Shown here one piece after another: positions 25,627 to 34,064 of a DNA stretch of 64,000 nt. Made by a program: the position numbers and the translations under genes. The stretch covers positions 1 to 64,000 of the forward strand of contig JAXMOA010000019.1 of NCBI GenBank assembly GCA_034670145.1. The letters run 5' to 3'. The notes under the pieces are model-generated. The model made no database searches. It was not told where the DNA came from and saw nothing but the letters and a program-made list of their open reading frames with translations. Numbering within the stretch: position 1 is the stretch's first letter; every line of letters begins with the position of its first letter. Origin of the DNA: HXMU1420-2 sp034670145 (GTDB lineage: Bacteria; Pseudomonadota; Alphaproteobacteria; Rhodobacterales; Rhodobacteraceae).

Positions 25627-26607
25627 TCAGACCTCCAGCACAATCTTTCCGACATGGGCCGAGCTTTCGAGTCTTGCGTGGGCTGCGGCGGCGTCCTCCA
25701 GCGGAAAGGTGCTGTCCATGACGGGCGCGACGCGGCCTGCTTCGAGCAGCGGCCAGACGGCTTCGCGCAGGTCTTGGGCGATGTTGGCTTTGGCCAGGTC
25801 GCTTTGCGGGCGCAGGGTGGATCCGGTGACTGTCAGGCGGCGCACCATGATCTGGGCAAAGTTGAGCTCGACCGTGGGGCCTTGGAGGAAGGCGATCTGG
25901 ACCAGACGGCCATCCATGGCCAATGCCTTGATGTTGCGCGGGATGTAGTCCCCCCCGACCATATCGAGAATGAGGTTCGCGCCGCCGGCCTCGCTCAGGA
26001 CATCGACAAAATCCTGGTCCTTGTAGTTTATGGCGACCTCTGCCCCCAGATCGCGGCAGGCCTGGCATTTGTCCTCGGATCCGGCGGTGACAAACACCCG
26101 TGCGCCGAAAGCATTGGCCAGCTGGATTGCGGTTGTTCCGATCCCGCTGGAGCCGCCGTGGATCAGGATCCGCTCTCCGGCTTTGAGGCCGCCACGCTGG
26201 AAAACATTGGTCCAGACGGTGAAAAAGGTTTCCGGCAGGCAGGCCGCCTGTTTGAGGTCCAGGCCCTTGGGCACTGGCAGGCAATGCGCGGCTGGCGTCG
26301 CGACGTATTCGGCGTATCCGCCGCCTGGCAAAAGGCCGCACACCTGATCGCCGACTTTGAATTCCGAGACCCCGTCGCCGAGTGCCACCACTTCGCCCGA
26401 GGCTTCGAGGCCCGGCAGATCGCTGGCGCCGGGGGGCGGATTATAGGCGCCCGCACGCTGGAGCGCGTCGGGCCGGTTTACGCCGGCGAAGGCCACCTTT
26501 AGCAGGATCTGCCCGTGTGATGGGGTGGGGATCGGGCGGTCTGTCAGTTTCAAAACGTCAGGGCCACCTGGCTCTGAAATCTCTATGGCGCGCATTGTAT
26601 CTGTCAT
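25627..26607 (-). CDS. NAD(P)H quinone oxidoreductase (PIG3/TP53I3-like)
   Basis: About 326 residues. This PIG3-type medium-chain reductase has VAFAGVNRPDALQRAGAYNPPPGASDLPGLE, GLLPGGGYAEYV, ILIHGGSSGIGTTAIQLANAFGA (nucleotide-binding) and AINYKDQDF. It probably detoxifies quinones or alkenals. The ATG at 26607 has AGGACC about 7 nt upstream. It lies 85 nt before qor and downstream of the MarR gene on the same strand. Some MarR regulators control such reductases, but here the operators lie on the other side of the MarR gene. Confidence 0.87.
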   Translation of the reverse strand: MTDTMRAIEISEPGGPDVLKLTDRPIPTPSHGQILLKVAFAGVNRPDALQRAGAYNPPPGASDLPGLEASGEVVALGDGVSEFKVGDQVCGLLPGGGYAEYVATPAAHCLPVPKGLDLKQAACLPETFFTVWTNVFQRGGLKAGERILIHGGSSGIGTTAIQLANAFGARVFVTAGSEDKCQACRDLGAEVAINYKDQDFVDVLSEAGGANLILDMVGGDYIPRNIKALAMDGRLVQIAFLQGPTVELNFAQIMVRRLTVTGSTLRPQSDLAKANIAQDLREAVWPLLEAGRVAPVMDSTFPLEDAAAAHARLESSAHVGKIVLEV

Positions 26608-26701
26608 GGCAGGCGGTCCTTTTGTCGAATTCTTTGTTAGCATCGCTGACGATCCGGGAAACCGGAAGCCTGAAAAGGCCAACCTGTCCCGGGATCGGGG
26701 T

Positions 26702-27214
26702 TTATTGTGTGGGTGGCGATCTGTGGATTGGGGTGGCTTGCTCTAGCTCCATCCGCGATCGCGGCTTTGCCTGGGGGTCGGAATCGAGCGTTTGGTGGAT
26801 TTGCTGAACCACTTTCAGGAAGATTTCCAGATCCTGATCATCAATCGCGTCCAGCAGGCGGGCCTCTATCCGGGTGGCGGCGGGCAGAATGTCTCCCAAG
26901 GCGGCCTGACCGTCCGGGGTCAGGGAAATCACCACCAGGCGGGCGTCTGTGTCGTCCTGTATTTTCCTGACCAGTCCCCCCGCCTCCAGCCGGGCGACCG
27001 CGCGGCTGACGCGGGGTTTGTCCAGGTTGACCCATTCGTGGATTTCCCGCACCGATCCGCGCCCGTGGTGGCCCAGGTGGACCAGCACACGCCATTCAGC
27101 GACCGAGAGCCCGTGTGTGCGTTCATATTCAACCGTAAGCCTGCGGCTGACCCGTTCTGAAAGCACGGCCAGGCGGTAGGGTAGAAATGACGACAGTTTG
27201 AAGGCGTCCGACAT
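26702..27214 (-). CDS. MarR-family regulator of the aromatic-degradation operon
   Basis: About 170 residues with a winged helix-turn-helix: LSVAEWRVLVHLGHHGRGSVREIHEWVNLDKPRVSRAVARLEAGGLV (positions about 45-90; shown only as key segments VAEWRVLVHLG, DKPRVSRAVARL). Such regulators are repressors released by aromatic ligands. I choose the ATG at 27214 (SDAFKLSSFLPYRL follows, a typical beginning); an ATG at 27229 would lie inside the operator. It faces the operon of MBL protein, monooxygenase and homogentisate dioxygenase, with two palindromes in the 130-bp gap, so it probably represses both itself and that operon. Confidence 0.82.
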   Translation of the reverse strand: MSDAFKLSSFLPYRLAVLSERVSRRLTVEYERTHGLSVAEWRVLVHLGHHGRGSVREIHEWVNLDKPRVSRAVARLEAGGLVRKIQDDTDARLVVISLTPDGQAALGDILPAATRIEARLLDAIDDQDLEIFLKVVQQIHQTLDSDPQAKPRSRMELEQATPIHRSPPTQ

Positions 27215-27227
27215 CGGGCAGGTTTCC

Positions 27228-27246
27228 ATTTCATTGCAAGTGAAAT
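27228..27246. promoter_or_regulatory. Palindromic operator 1 for the MarR regulator
   Basis: ATTTCA-N7-TGAAAT is an exact inverted repeat in a 19-bp site, the size typical for a MarR dimer. It lies directly before the MarR gene start. Confidence 0.6.
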
Positions 27247-27249
27247 GAT

Positions 27250-27268
27250 ATTGACTTTCATTGTCAAT
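27250..27268. promoter_or_regulatory. Palindromic operator 2 for the MarR regulator
   Basis: ATTGAC-N7-GTCAAT is an inverted repeat with the same 6-7-6 layout as operator 1. Its centre is 22 bp from that of operator 1, two helical turns, so two dimers could bind the same face of DNA. Confidence 0.6.
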
Positions 27269-27344
27269 GCAACGAAATTCTAGACAGATCGTAACAACGA
27301 ATCCAAATGGCCCAACACGGGTCTGGCGATTTTCGGGAGGCATC

Positions 27345-28295
27345 ATGGCCAAGGCATTCGCATCGCAAGGTGATCTTGCGGAAAAGGAAATCTCGTTCAC
27401 TGAAATCGGCGAAGGGCTATACGCCTTTACGGCTGAGGGGGATCCGAACTCTGGCGTGATCATCGGCGATGACAGTGTCATGATCGTCGAGGCTCAGGCG
27501 ACGCCCCGGCTGGCGAACAAGGTGATTGATTGCGTTCGTCAGGTGACGGACAAGCCCATAACGCATGTCGTGCTGACGCATTATCATGCTGTGCGTGTTT
27601 TGGGTGCGAGCGCCTTTGGTGCGCAGCAGATCATCATGTCTGACGCGGCCAGAGCGATGGTTGTGGAGCGCGGTCAGGAAGATTGGGACAGTGAGTTTCA
27701 ACGCTTCCCCCGCCTTTTCGAAGGGCACGAGAGCATTCCAGGGCTGACATGGCCAACGACCACGTTTTCGGATTCGATGACCGTCTATCTTGGCAAACGC
27801 AAGATCGAGATCAAGCAGATTGGCCGTGCCCATACCGCAGGTGACAGCGTTATCTGGGTGCCGGATGCGCAGACCATGTTTACCGGCGATATCGTGGAGT
27901 ATCACTCGGCCTGCTATTGCGGCGACGGGCATTTCGAAGATTGGGGCGGTACCCTTGATGCGGTAAAGGCATATGACCCGCAATCCATCGCGCCGGGTCG
28001 CGGCAATGCGCTGATTGGGCGGGATATGGTCGATGCGGCCCTGGCGGCGACGCGCGATTTCGTGGACAGCACCTACCGGCCCGTCAAGCAGATCGCTGCC
28101 AAGGGCGGATCGCTCAAGGATGCGTGGGACGCGGTGCGGGCCGAATGTGATCCGAAGTTCAAGGATTACGCGATCTACGAGCATTGCCTGCCGTTCAATG
28201 TCGCCCGCGCCTATGACGAAGCGCGTGGCATCGACACGCCCCGGATCTGGACCGCGCAGCGCGACCTGGACATGTGGGACGCGTTGCAAAGCTAA
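27345..28295 (+). CDS. Metallo-beta-lactamase-fold hydrolase with altered metal motif
   Basis: About 316 residues. The beta-lactamase-fold regions are clear: GVIIGDDSVMIVEAQATPRLANKVI, HVVLTHYHAVRVLGASAF, GDSVIWVPDAQTMFTGDIV. The canonical HxHxDH metal motif is HYHAVR here, so the Asp-His pair is replaced by Val-Arg; other His ligands (IGRAHTAGDS) and the Asp in FTGDIV remain. The altered site would hold one metal at most, or none. GGGAGG precedes the ATG at 27345. It opens an operon with an aromatic monooxygenase and homogentisate dioxygenase; a hydrolase step there is plausible but the substrate is not known. Confidence 0.8.
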   Translation: MAKAFASQGDLAEKEISFTEIGEGLYAFTAEGDPNSGVIIGDDSVMIVEAQATPRLANKVIDCVRQVTDKPITHVVLTHYHAVRVLGASAFGAQQIIMSDAARAMVVERGQEDWDSEFQRFPRLFEGHESIPGLTWPTTTFSDSMTVYLGKRKIEIKQIGRAHTAGDSVIWVPDAQTMFTGDIVEYHSACYCGDGHFEDWGGTLDAVKAYDPQSIAPGRGNALIGRDMVDAALAATRDFVDSTYRPVKQIAAKGGSLKDAWDAVRAECDPKFKDYAIYEHCLPFNVARAYDEARGIDTPRIWTAQRDLDMWDALQS

Positions 28296-28319
28296 GGGAC
28301 ATCAGAGGGAGGATTCGAC

Positions 28320-29942
28320 ATGTTGGACGACCGCTATAGCCTTGCATTCCGCCTATACCCCTATGAACGCTGTGCAGATCAGGATGCCAGCGCCCCGATC
28401 CGCCATCCTGTGGTGGTGATGGGCGGTGGCCCGATTGGCATAGCGACGGCGCTGGATCTGGGGTTGCAGGGCATTCCGGTTGTCGTCCTGGATGACCACG
28501 AAGGCATTGGCATGGGCAGCCGCGCCATATGCTTTGCCAAACGCAGTCTTGAAATCGCGGATCGCTACGGGTGTGGCGATCCGATGGTCGACAAGGGCGT
28601 GGTCTGGAATGTGGGCAAGGTCTTTCACGAAGATCGACAGGTCTATGAATTCAACCTGCTGCCCGAAGAGGGGCACAAATACCCTGCCTTTATCAATCTG
28701 CAACAACCCTATTTCGAACAATTCCTGGTCGAGCGCGTTCGGATCGCCCAGGCACAGGGGGCGCCAATTCAGATCCGGGGCAAAAACCGGGTCGAATCCA
28801 TCGAAGTGGCGCAAGATCACGTCACGCTGAACGTGATGACGCCGGAGGGGCCTTATACCCTAGAGGCCGACTGGCTGATCGGTTGCGACGGCGCCGGATC
28901 TCCGCTGCGGGATATGATGGGGCTGGATTTTGAAGGGCGGGTGTTTCAGGACAGTTTCCTGATTGCCGACATCAAGATGAAGGCCGAATTCCCGACCGAG
29001 CGGTGGTTCTGGTTCGAACCTTCTCATGGAGAGGGGGCGTCGACGCTGCTGCACAAGCAGCCGGATGATGTCTGGCGCGTCGATTTTCAGATCGGTTGGG
29101 ATGTGGATCGCAAGGAAGAGATGAAAGAGGCCAACATTCGCCGCCGTCTGGATGCGTTCCTGGGGTCGGATGTGGAATATGAAATGGTCTGGTCCTCGAT
29201 CTATACATTTCAGTGCCGGCGGATGGAGAAGTTTCGCCACGGGCGGGTGATCTTTGCCGGGGATTCGGCCCATCAGGTGTCGCCCTTTGGGGCGCGCGGC
29301 GCCAATTCGGGCATGCAGGATGTCGACAACCTGGGCTGGAAACTGGGACTGGTGGTGCAGGGGAAAGCCCCGGAGAAGCTGTTGGATTCCTATGACGTGG
29401 AACGCGCCCGCGGCGCGGATGAAAACATTCTGAATTCGACCCGGGCCACGGATTTCATCACACCGAAGTCTGCTGTGAGCCACATGTTCCGCAATGCGGT
29501 GCTGGCCCTTTCGGAGCATTACGCCTTTGCCAGACCGTTGGTGAATTCCGGCCGCCTGTCTGTGCCTTGTGTTTATGATGGTCTGCCGCTGAATGGCGCG
29601 GACGCGCTGAGCGGTGGTCCAGACAGGAGCCGCGTTGGCAGCCCTTGTCCGGATGCGCCTTTGGGGGATGATTTCCTGCTGTCCAGGCTGGGCAACGGGT
29701 TTACGGTTTTGACGATAGACGCCGACGCCCCTGAGACGGTTGAGGAAGACGGCATTGCCGCTGTGCGTGTCGCGCTGAGCGCGGCGGATGATCCGAGCGG
29801 GTTGCTGGTGGACCGGTATCTGGGCGCGGCGGAGAAGGCTGTTTATCTGATCCGTCCTGATCAGCACATCGCCGCCCGCTGGGACAGTTTTGACGAAACC
29901 GCTGTGCGTGCTGCGTTGCGCATTGCCTGCGCCAAGGATTGA
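28320..29942 (+). CDS. FAD-dependent aromatic monooxygenase
   Basis: 540 residues of the PheA/TfdB (class A flavoprotein) family. The FAD Rossmann motif VVVMGGGPIGIATALDLG (about 36-53), the DG motif in LIGCDGAGSPLRDMMG, and the second FAD motif FAGDSAHQVSPFGARGANSGMQD are intact, followed by a thioredoxin-like C-terminal domain. These enzymes hydroxylate phenolic rings using NAD(P)H and O2. Placed beside homogentisate dioxygenase, hydroxylation of a hydroxyphenylacetate-type substrate to homogentisate is a reasonable inference. It is 24 nt after the MBL gene and 3 nt before the DUF2783 gene. Confidence 0.88.
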   Translation: MLDDRYSLAFRLYPYERCADQDASAPIRHPVVVMGGGPIGIATALDLGLQGIPVVVLDDHEGIGMGSRAICFAKRSLEIADRYGCGDPMVDKGVVWNVGKVFHEDRQVYEFNLLPEEGHKYPAFINLQQPYFEQFLVERVRIAQAQGAPIQIRGKNRVESIEVAQDHVTLNVMTPEGPYTLEADWLIGCDGAGSPLRDMMGLDFEGRVFQDSFLIADIKMKAEFPTERWFWFEPSHGEGASTLLHKQPDDVWRVDFQIGWDVDRKEEMKEANIRRRLDAFLGSDVEYEMVWSSIYTFQCRRMEKFRHGRVIFAGDSAHQVSPFGARGANSGMQDVDNLGWKLGLVVQGKAPEKLLDSYDVERARGADENILNSTRATDFITPKSAVSHMFRNAVLALSEHYAFARPLVNSGRLSVPCVYDGLPLNGADALSGGPDRSRVGSPCPDAPLGDDFLLSRLGNGFTVLTIDADAPETVEEDGIAAVRVALSAADDPSGLLVDRYLGAAEKAVYLIRPDQHIAARWDSFDETAVRAALRIACAKD

Positions 29943-29945
29943 GCC

Positions 29946-30158
29946 ATGGGCGATCTCAACACCAATCCAAATATCGCTGACCCGGATGGGTTTTATTCCG
30001 AATTATTGAGCACGCATGATGGTCTGTCCGAGGCGGACAGCCACGCATTGAACGGGCGCCTTATTCTGTTGCTCGCCAATCATATTGGCGACCGGTCCGT
30101 TCTGACTCAGGCATTGGCAGCGGCCAGTGCGACCGGCCCGAAAGGAGACGAGGGATGA
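29946..30158 (+). CDS. Small DUF2783-family protein
   Basis: 70 residues, acidic and helical, without a signal or membrane segment. Segments LLSTHDGLSEADSHALNGRLILLLANHIGD and a Gly-rich end fit DUF2783, a family that regularly accompanies such FAD monooxygenases and homogentisate dioxygenase in alphaproteobacteria. It may assist the monooxygenase, but no function is proven. It is 3 nt after the monooxygenase stop, and its stop overlaps the hmgA start (ATGA). Confidence 0.82.
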   Translation: MGDLNTNPNIADPDGFYSELLSTHDGLSEADSHALNGRLILLLANHIGDRSVLTQALAAASATGPKGDEG

Positions 30159-31510
30159 CAAAGATTGATCTGGACACAATGATTCAGGCCGATGGCATGG
30201 GCACGACACCCGGCTATCAACCCGGATTTGGCAATGATTTCGAATCCGAAGCCCTGCCCGGTGCATTGCCACAGGGCATGAACAGCCCGCAGAAATGTAA
30301 CTATGGTCTGTATGGCGAGCAGCTGTCTGGCACCGCCTTTACCGCGCCATCCCATCAGAACGAGCGCACCTGGTGCTATCGCATCCGGCCTTCGGTCAAA
30401 CATTCCAGTCGCTACACGCGGATTGACCTGCCCTATTGGAAGTCTGCGCCGAATGTTGTGGAGGATGTCACCTCGCTGGGCCAGTACCGCTGGGATCCGG
30501 TTGCGCATAGCGACACGCCGACGACCTGGCTGACTGGCATGCGCACGATGACGACGGCCGGGGATGTGAACACTCAGGTCGGCATGGCCAGCCATATCTA
30601 TCTGGTCACGGAATCGATGAAGGACGCCTATTTCTATTCCGCTGACAGTGAGCTGCTGGTGGTCCCGCAGGAGGGCCGGCTGCGCTTTGCCACGGAACTG
30701 GGCATTATTGATATTGAGCCCAAGGAGATTGCCATCATACCGCGCGGTCTGGTGTATCGGGTCGAGGTGCTGGAAGGGCCTGCGCGCGGGTTTGTTTGTG
30801 AGAACTACGGGCAAAAGTTTGAATTGCCGGGGCGTGGGCCGATCGGGGCCAACTGTATGGCCAATCGGCGCGACTTCAAGACGCCGGTGGCGGCATTCGA
30901 AGACCGCGAAGCGCCCTCGACAGTGACGGTCAAATGGTGCGGCCAGTTCCATCAGTGTGACATTGGGCACAGCCCGTTGGATGTCGTTGCGTGGCATGGC
31001 AATTATGCGCCCTGCAAATACGATCTGCGCAACTATTGTCCGGTCGGTTCAATCCTGTTTGACCATCCGGATCCCTCTATCTTTACGGTGCTGACAGCGG
31101 CGTCGGGTGTGCCGGGCACGGCCAATATCGACTTTGTCCTGTTCCGGGAGCGTTGGATGGTGATGGAAGACACGTTCCGCCCGCCCTGGTACCATAAAAA
31201 CGTAATGTCCGAATTGATGGGCAATATTTATGGTCAGTATGACGCCAAACCCAAAGGGTTTATCCCCGGCGGCATGTCGCTGCACAATATGATGCTGCCG
31301 CATGGACCAGACCGGAATGCCTTTGAAGGGGCCTCGAACGCGGATCTCAAGCCCGAGAAACTGGACAACACGATGTCCTTTATGTTCGAGACACGCTTTC
31401 CCCAGCATCTGACCGAATTCGCGGGCAAGGAAGCGCCCTTGCAGGATGACTACATTGATTGCTGGTCATCGCTGGAGAAGAAATTCGACGGGACGCCGGG
31501 GAAAAAGTAG
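30155..31510 (+). CDS. hmgA: Homogentisate 1,2-dioxygenase
   Basis: 451 residues, normal length. It opens the ring of homogentisate to maleylacetoacetate in tyrosine and phenylacetate-type catabolism, using Fe(II) and O2. Diagnostic segments are GFGNDFESEALPGALP near the N-terminus, and the iron ligands in PPWYHKNVMSELMG (His and Glu) and MMLPHGPD (His). Start ATG at 30155 overlaps the DUF2783 stop by 4 nt (ATGA), so translation is coupled. It ends the plus-strand operon; the FAH-family gene after it lies on the other strand, 11 nt away, tail to tail. Confidence 0.95.
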   Translation: MTKIDLDTMIQADGMGTTPGYQPGFGNDFESEALPGALPQGMNSPQKCNYGLYGEQLSGTAFTAPSHQNERTWCYRIRPSVKHSSRYTRIDLPYWKSAPNVVEDVTSLGQYRWDPVAHSDTPTTWLTGMRTMTTAGDVNTQVGMASHIYLVTESMKDAYFYSADSELLVVPQEGRLRFATELGIIDIEPKEIAIIPRGLVYRVEVLEGPARGFVCENYGQKFELPGRGPIGANCMANRRDFKTPVAAFEDREAPSTVTVKWCGQFHQCDIGHSPLDVVAWHGNYAPCKYDLRNYCPVGSILFDHPDPSIFTVLTAASGVPGTANIDFVLFRERWMVMEDTFRPPWYHKNVMSELMGNIYGQYDAKPKGFIPGGMSLHNMMLPHGPDRNAFEGASNADLKPEKLDNTMSFMFETRFPQHLTEFAGKEAPLQDDYIDCWSSLEKKFDGTPGKK

Positions 31511-31521
31511 CGGACCCGGCC

Positions 31522-32217
31522 TTATTCTGCGGGCCCGATTGTCAGTTCGATCGGGTCCAACCCATCAATGCCGCCCGTCAGAACATCGCCCGCCACGACC
31601 GGGCCAACACCTGCGGGCGTGCCTGTGAGGATCAGATCTCCGGGGCGCAGATGGTAGTAGTGCGACAGGTGGCTGACGATCTCGGCGCAATTCCACACCA
31701 TATCGGCCAGAGTCGCGTCCTGGCGTAGCTCTCCATTGACCGAGAGGTGGATCCTTTGGTCTGTCACGGGGCCGAAATCTGCCGCCTTTGTCATGGCGGA
31801 CACGATTGCGCCGTTCTCGAAATCCTTGCCGAAATCCCAGGGGCGCCGGTGATCTTTGCCGTCCTGTTGGCGGTCCCGGCGGGTCATGTCCAGGGCGCTG
31901 AAATACCCGTAGATGACCTCTGAGGCGTCTTGCACAGAGATCCGGAACGCCTCGGCGCCCAGCGCCAGGCCAAATTCCATTTCGTGGTGAAAATTCTGGG
32001 TGCCGGGTGGATAGGGGATCGTCGATCCGCTGGCTGTGGCGGCTGTGGGCGTCTTGCAGAAGTACCAAGGCGCCTCGCGGTCCACTTCGCCGCCCATCTC
32101 CTGAGCATGGGCGACATAGTTTCGGCCGACGCAAAACAGGCGTCCTATGGGATAGCCTGCTGGCTCTCCGTGGACGGCGAGGGTCAGGGGCTGTGGAATA
32201 TCAAAAAGAACACGCAT
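31522..32217 (-). CDS. Fumarylacetoacetate hydrolase-family protein (FAHD1-like acylpyruvase)
   Basis: 231 residues, the short form of the FAH family. Conserved parts: CVGRNYVAHAQEMG, FCKTPTAATASG, HHEMEFGLALG (the E-x-E metal ligands) and LILTGTPAGVGPV. This length and sequence fit FAHD1-type acylpyruvate hydrolase or oxaloacetate decarboxylase better than true fumarylacetoacetase (about 420 residues). It could hydrolyse a ring-cleavage product from the nearby pathway. The ATG at 32217 has AGGAG upstream at about 7 nt. It follows the DUF3237 gene on the minus strand by 14 nt. Confidence 0.87.
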   Translation of the reverse strand: MRVLFDIPQPLTLAVHGEPAGYPIGRLFCVGRNYVAHAQEMGGEVDREAPWYFCKTPTAATASGSTIPYPPGTQNFHHEMEFGLALGAEAFRISVQDASEVIYGYFSALDMTRRDRQQDGKDHRRPWDFGKDFENGAIVSAMTKAADFGPVTDQRIHLSVNGELRQDATLADMVWNCAEIVSHLSHYYHLRPGDLILTGTPAGVGPVVAGDVLTGGIDGLDPIELTIGPAE

Positions 32218-32231
32218 TGTGGGGCTCCTGT

Positions 32232-32687
32232 TCATTCAACCAGATAGAGTGCAATCCGAACCTGACTGGCAAACCGCCCGCCCGTTCCTACGAACAGCAT
32301 TTTGTTGATCCACTCATACCGGGGATCTCCGGTTTCAAGGCGGGCCTGGGTGCGCATGTAGTATTCCGCCGGGTCCACGTCTTCGCCTGCTGCAATACGC
32401 GCGATCACCTCGGCAGAGCCATGGCGGACCCCACGGTTTATCACTTCGATCAGCGCGCCATCATCGGTTTCAAAGGCATATCTGGTATCCAGATCGGCCG
32501 TTTGATCGGCAAAAATTGTCTGCCAGTCTGCGCCGAGGTTCAGGATTTTGCCCTGGACGCGGCCCGTCACCTGCCCCCCGATGATCGGAATGATACGGCG
32601 TTTCCCGGCCCGGCCCATGCCCATTTCCCGGATCGGTCCCAGTTCAACCGTCAGGTCGCAAAAATGGGTGAGTTTTGGTGCCGTCAT
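32232..32687 (-). CDS. DUF3237-family protein
   Basis: About 151 residues without signal or membrane segments. Segments FCDLTVELGPIREMGMGRAGKRRIIPIIGG, TRYAFETDDGALIEV and RLETGDPRYEWINKMLFVGTG match DUF3237, a small beta-barrel family of unknown function found in catabolic clusters. It precedes the FAH gene in what looks like a two-gene operon convergent to the hmgA operon. The ATG at 32687 has GAGGG about 6 nt upstream. Confidence 0.85.
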   Translation of the reverse strand: MTAPKLTHFCDLTVELGPIREMGMGRAGKRRIIPIIGGQVTGRVQGKILNLGADWQTIFADQTADLDTRYAFETDDGALIEVINRGVRHGSAEVIARIAAGEDVDPAEYYMRTQARLETGDPRYEWINKMLFVGTGGRFASQVRIALYLVE

Positions 32688-32789
32688 TGAGGGCCCTCGT
32701 TGCATCGTGTCAGTGCGTCAGCACCCAAAATCAGGCCTATCCCTGGCTATGTCCGAGCCTACGCCTGTTGGCGGCACCGGCGCAACACC

Positions 32790-34064
32790 TCAGCCATTTT
32801 CGCGCAGGACCACCCCGGCCAGGTATAGCGATCCGCAGATCAGAATGCGGGCTTGGGGCATTTCTGCGCGGATGCGTTCCACCGCTTGCAATACAGTGTC
32901 TGCCAGACCGGCCTGAAACCCGACAGCTTCGGCGGCATCATGGGTTTCCTGTGCGGTCAGCGTGCTCGCCTCTCCGGGGATGGGTACGGCAATCAGGCGG
33001 GTGGCGATTGACGTCAAGGGCGTCAGGAAGCCGCTGACATCCTTGGTGTTCAACATACCGCAAATCAAGGCGGTGGGCCTGTCGGGCATGGCCTTGATCG
33101 TCTGGCTGATGGCAATGCCCGCCGCCGCGTTATGCCCGCCATCCAGCCACAATTCGCAGTCACCGGCGGCGTCGATCAAAGGGCCCTGGCGCAATCGTTG
33201 CATCCGGGCGGGCCAATAGGCCTGTGTGACAGCGGCCTCGCATGTCTCTTCGTTTTGGCCCAGCGCCCGTAGCGCCGCCAGAGCGGTTCCGGCGTTTTGG
33301 ATTTGATGGGCGCCGGGCAGATTGGGAAGCGGCAGATCCAGCAATCCGGTTTCATCTTGGTACACCATCCGCCCATGTTCTGATGTCACGTGCCAGTGCT
33401 GGCCATTCACCAAGAGAGGGGCACCAACACGGGCGGCGCGGTGTTCGATCACCTCCAGCCCTTCGTCGGTCTGGCCGGCGACGACACAGGGGACGCCGCG
33501 TTTGAGAATACCGGCCTTTTCGCCTGCGATTTCTGGCAGGGTCTCTCCGAGGAACTGCTGATGGTCGATGGAGACAGGTGTAATGACGGTCAGGGCGGGT
33601 TTCGGGATGACGTTGGTTGCGTCCAGACGGCCGCCAAGCCCGACCTCTAACAGGGTGTAATCCGCAGGCACCCGCGAAAACGCCAATAGGGCGGCGCAGG
33701 TTGTAATCTCGAAATAGGTGATCGACTCGGAGCCGTTGGCGCGTTCACATTCGTCGAGTGTCTGGGCCAGCGCCTCTTCGGTGATCAGGTCACCTGCGAC
33801 GCGAATGCGTTCGTGAAACCTGGCCAGATGCGGGGACGTGTAGGCGTGTGTGGTGAGCCCTGCGGCCTCCAACCCGGCGCGAATCATGGCCTGAGTCGAT
33901 CCCTTGCCGTTGGTGCCGGCGATGTGGATGACTGGCGGCAGGTGATCCTGCGGGTTGCCCAAGGCGTCCAGCAGCCGCCACACGCGATCCAGCGTCAGAT
34001 CTATGATCTTTGGGTGCAGCGACATCATCCGCTGGAGGATGACATCCGACTCTGTCGAGGTCAC
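32790..34064 (-). CDS. folC: Bifunctional folylpolyglutamate/dihydrofolate synthase
   Basis: 424 residues. It adds glutamate to dihydropteroate and to folates, ATP-dependent, in the cytoplasm. Features: P-loop IAGTNGKGSTQAMI (about 47-60), FEITTCAALLAFSRV, YTLLEVGLGGRLDATNV, VITPVSIDHQQFLG, and WLDGGHNAAAG. The GTG start at 34064 overlaps the accD stop by 4 nt (GTGA), so the genes are translationally coupled, as in many Proteobacteria. Confidence 0.95.
   Translation of the reverse strand: MTSTESDVILQRMMSLHPKIIDLTLDRVWRLLDALGNPQDHLPPVIHIAGTNGKGSTQAMIRAGLEAAGLTTHAYTSPHLARFHERIRVAGDLITEEALAQTLDECERANGSESITYFEITTCAALLAFSRVPADYTLLEVGLGGRLDATNVIPKPALTVITPVSIDHQQFLGETLPEIAGEKAGILKRGVPCVVAGQTDEGLEVIEHRAARVGAPLLVNGQHWHVTSEHGRMVYQDETGLLDLPLPNLPGAHQIQNAGTALAALRALGQNEETCEAAVTQAYWPARMQRLRQGPLIDAAGDCELWLDGGHNAAAGIAISQTIKAMPDRPTALICGMLNTKDVSGFLTPLTSIATRLIAVPIPGEASTLTAQETHDAAEAVGFQAGLADTVLQAVERIRAEMPQARILICGSLYLAGVVLRENG

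Noticed and set aside
28860..29867. 335-codon frame opposite the FAD monooxygenase
   Set aside because: Arg- and His-rich shadow translation; the monooxygenase is clear on the plus strand.
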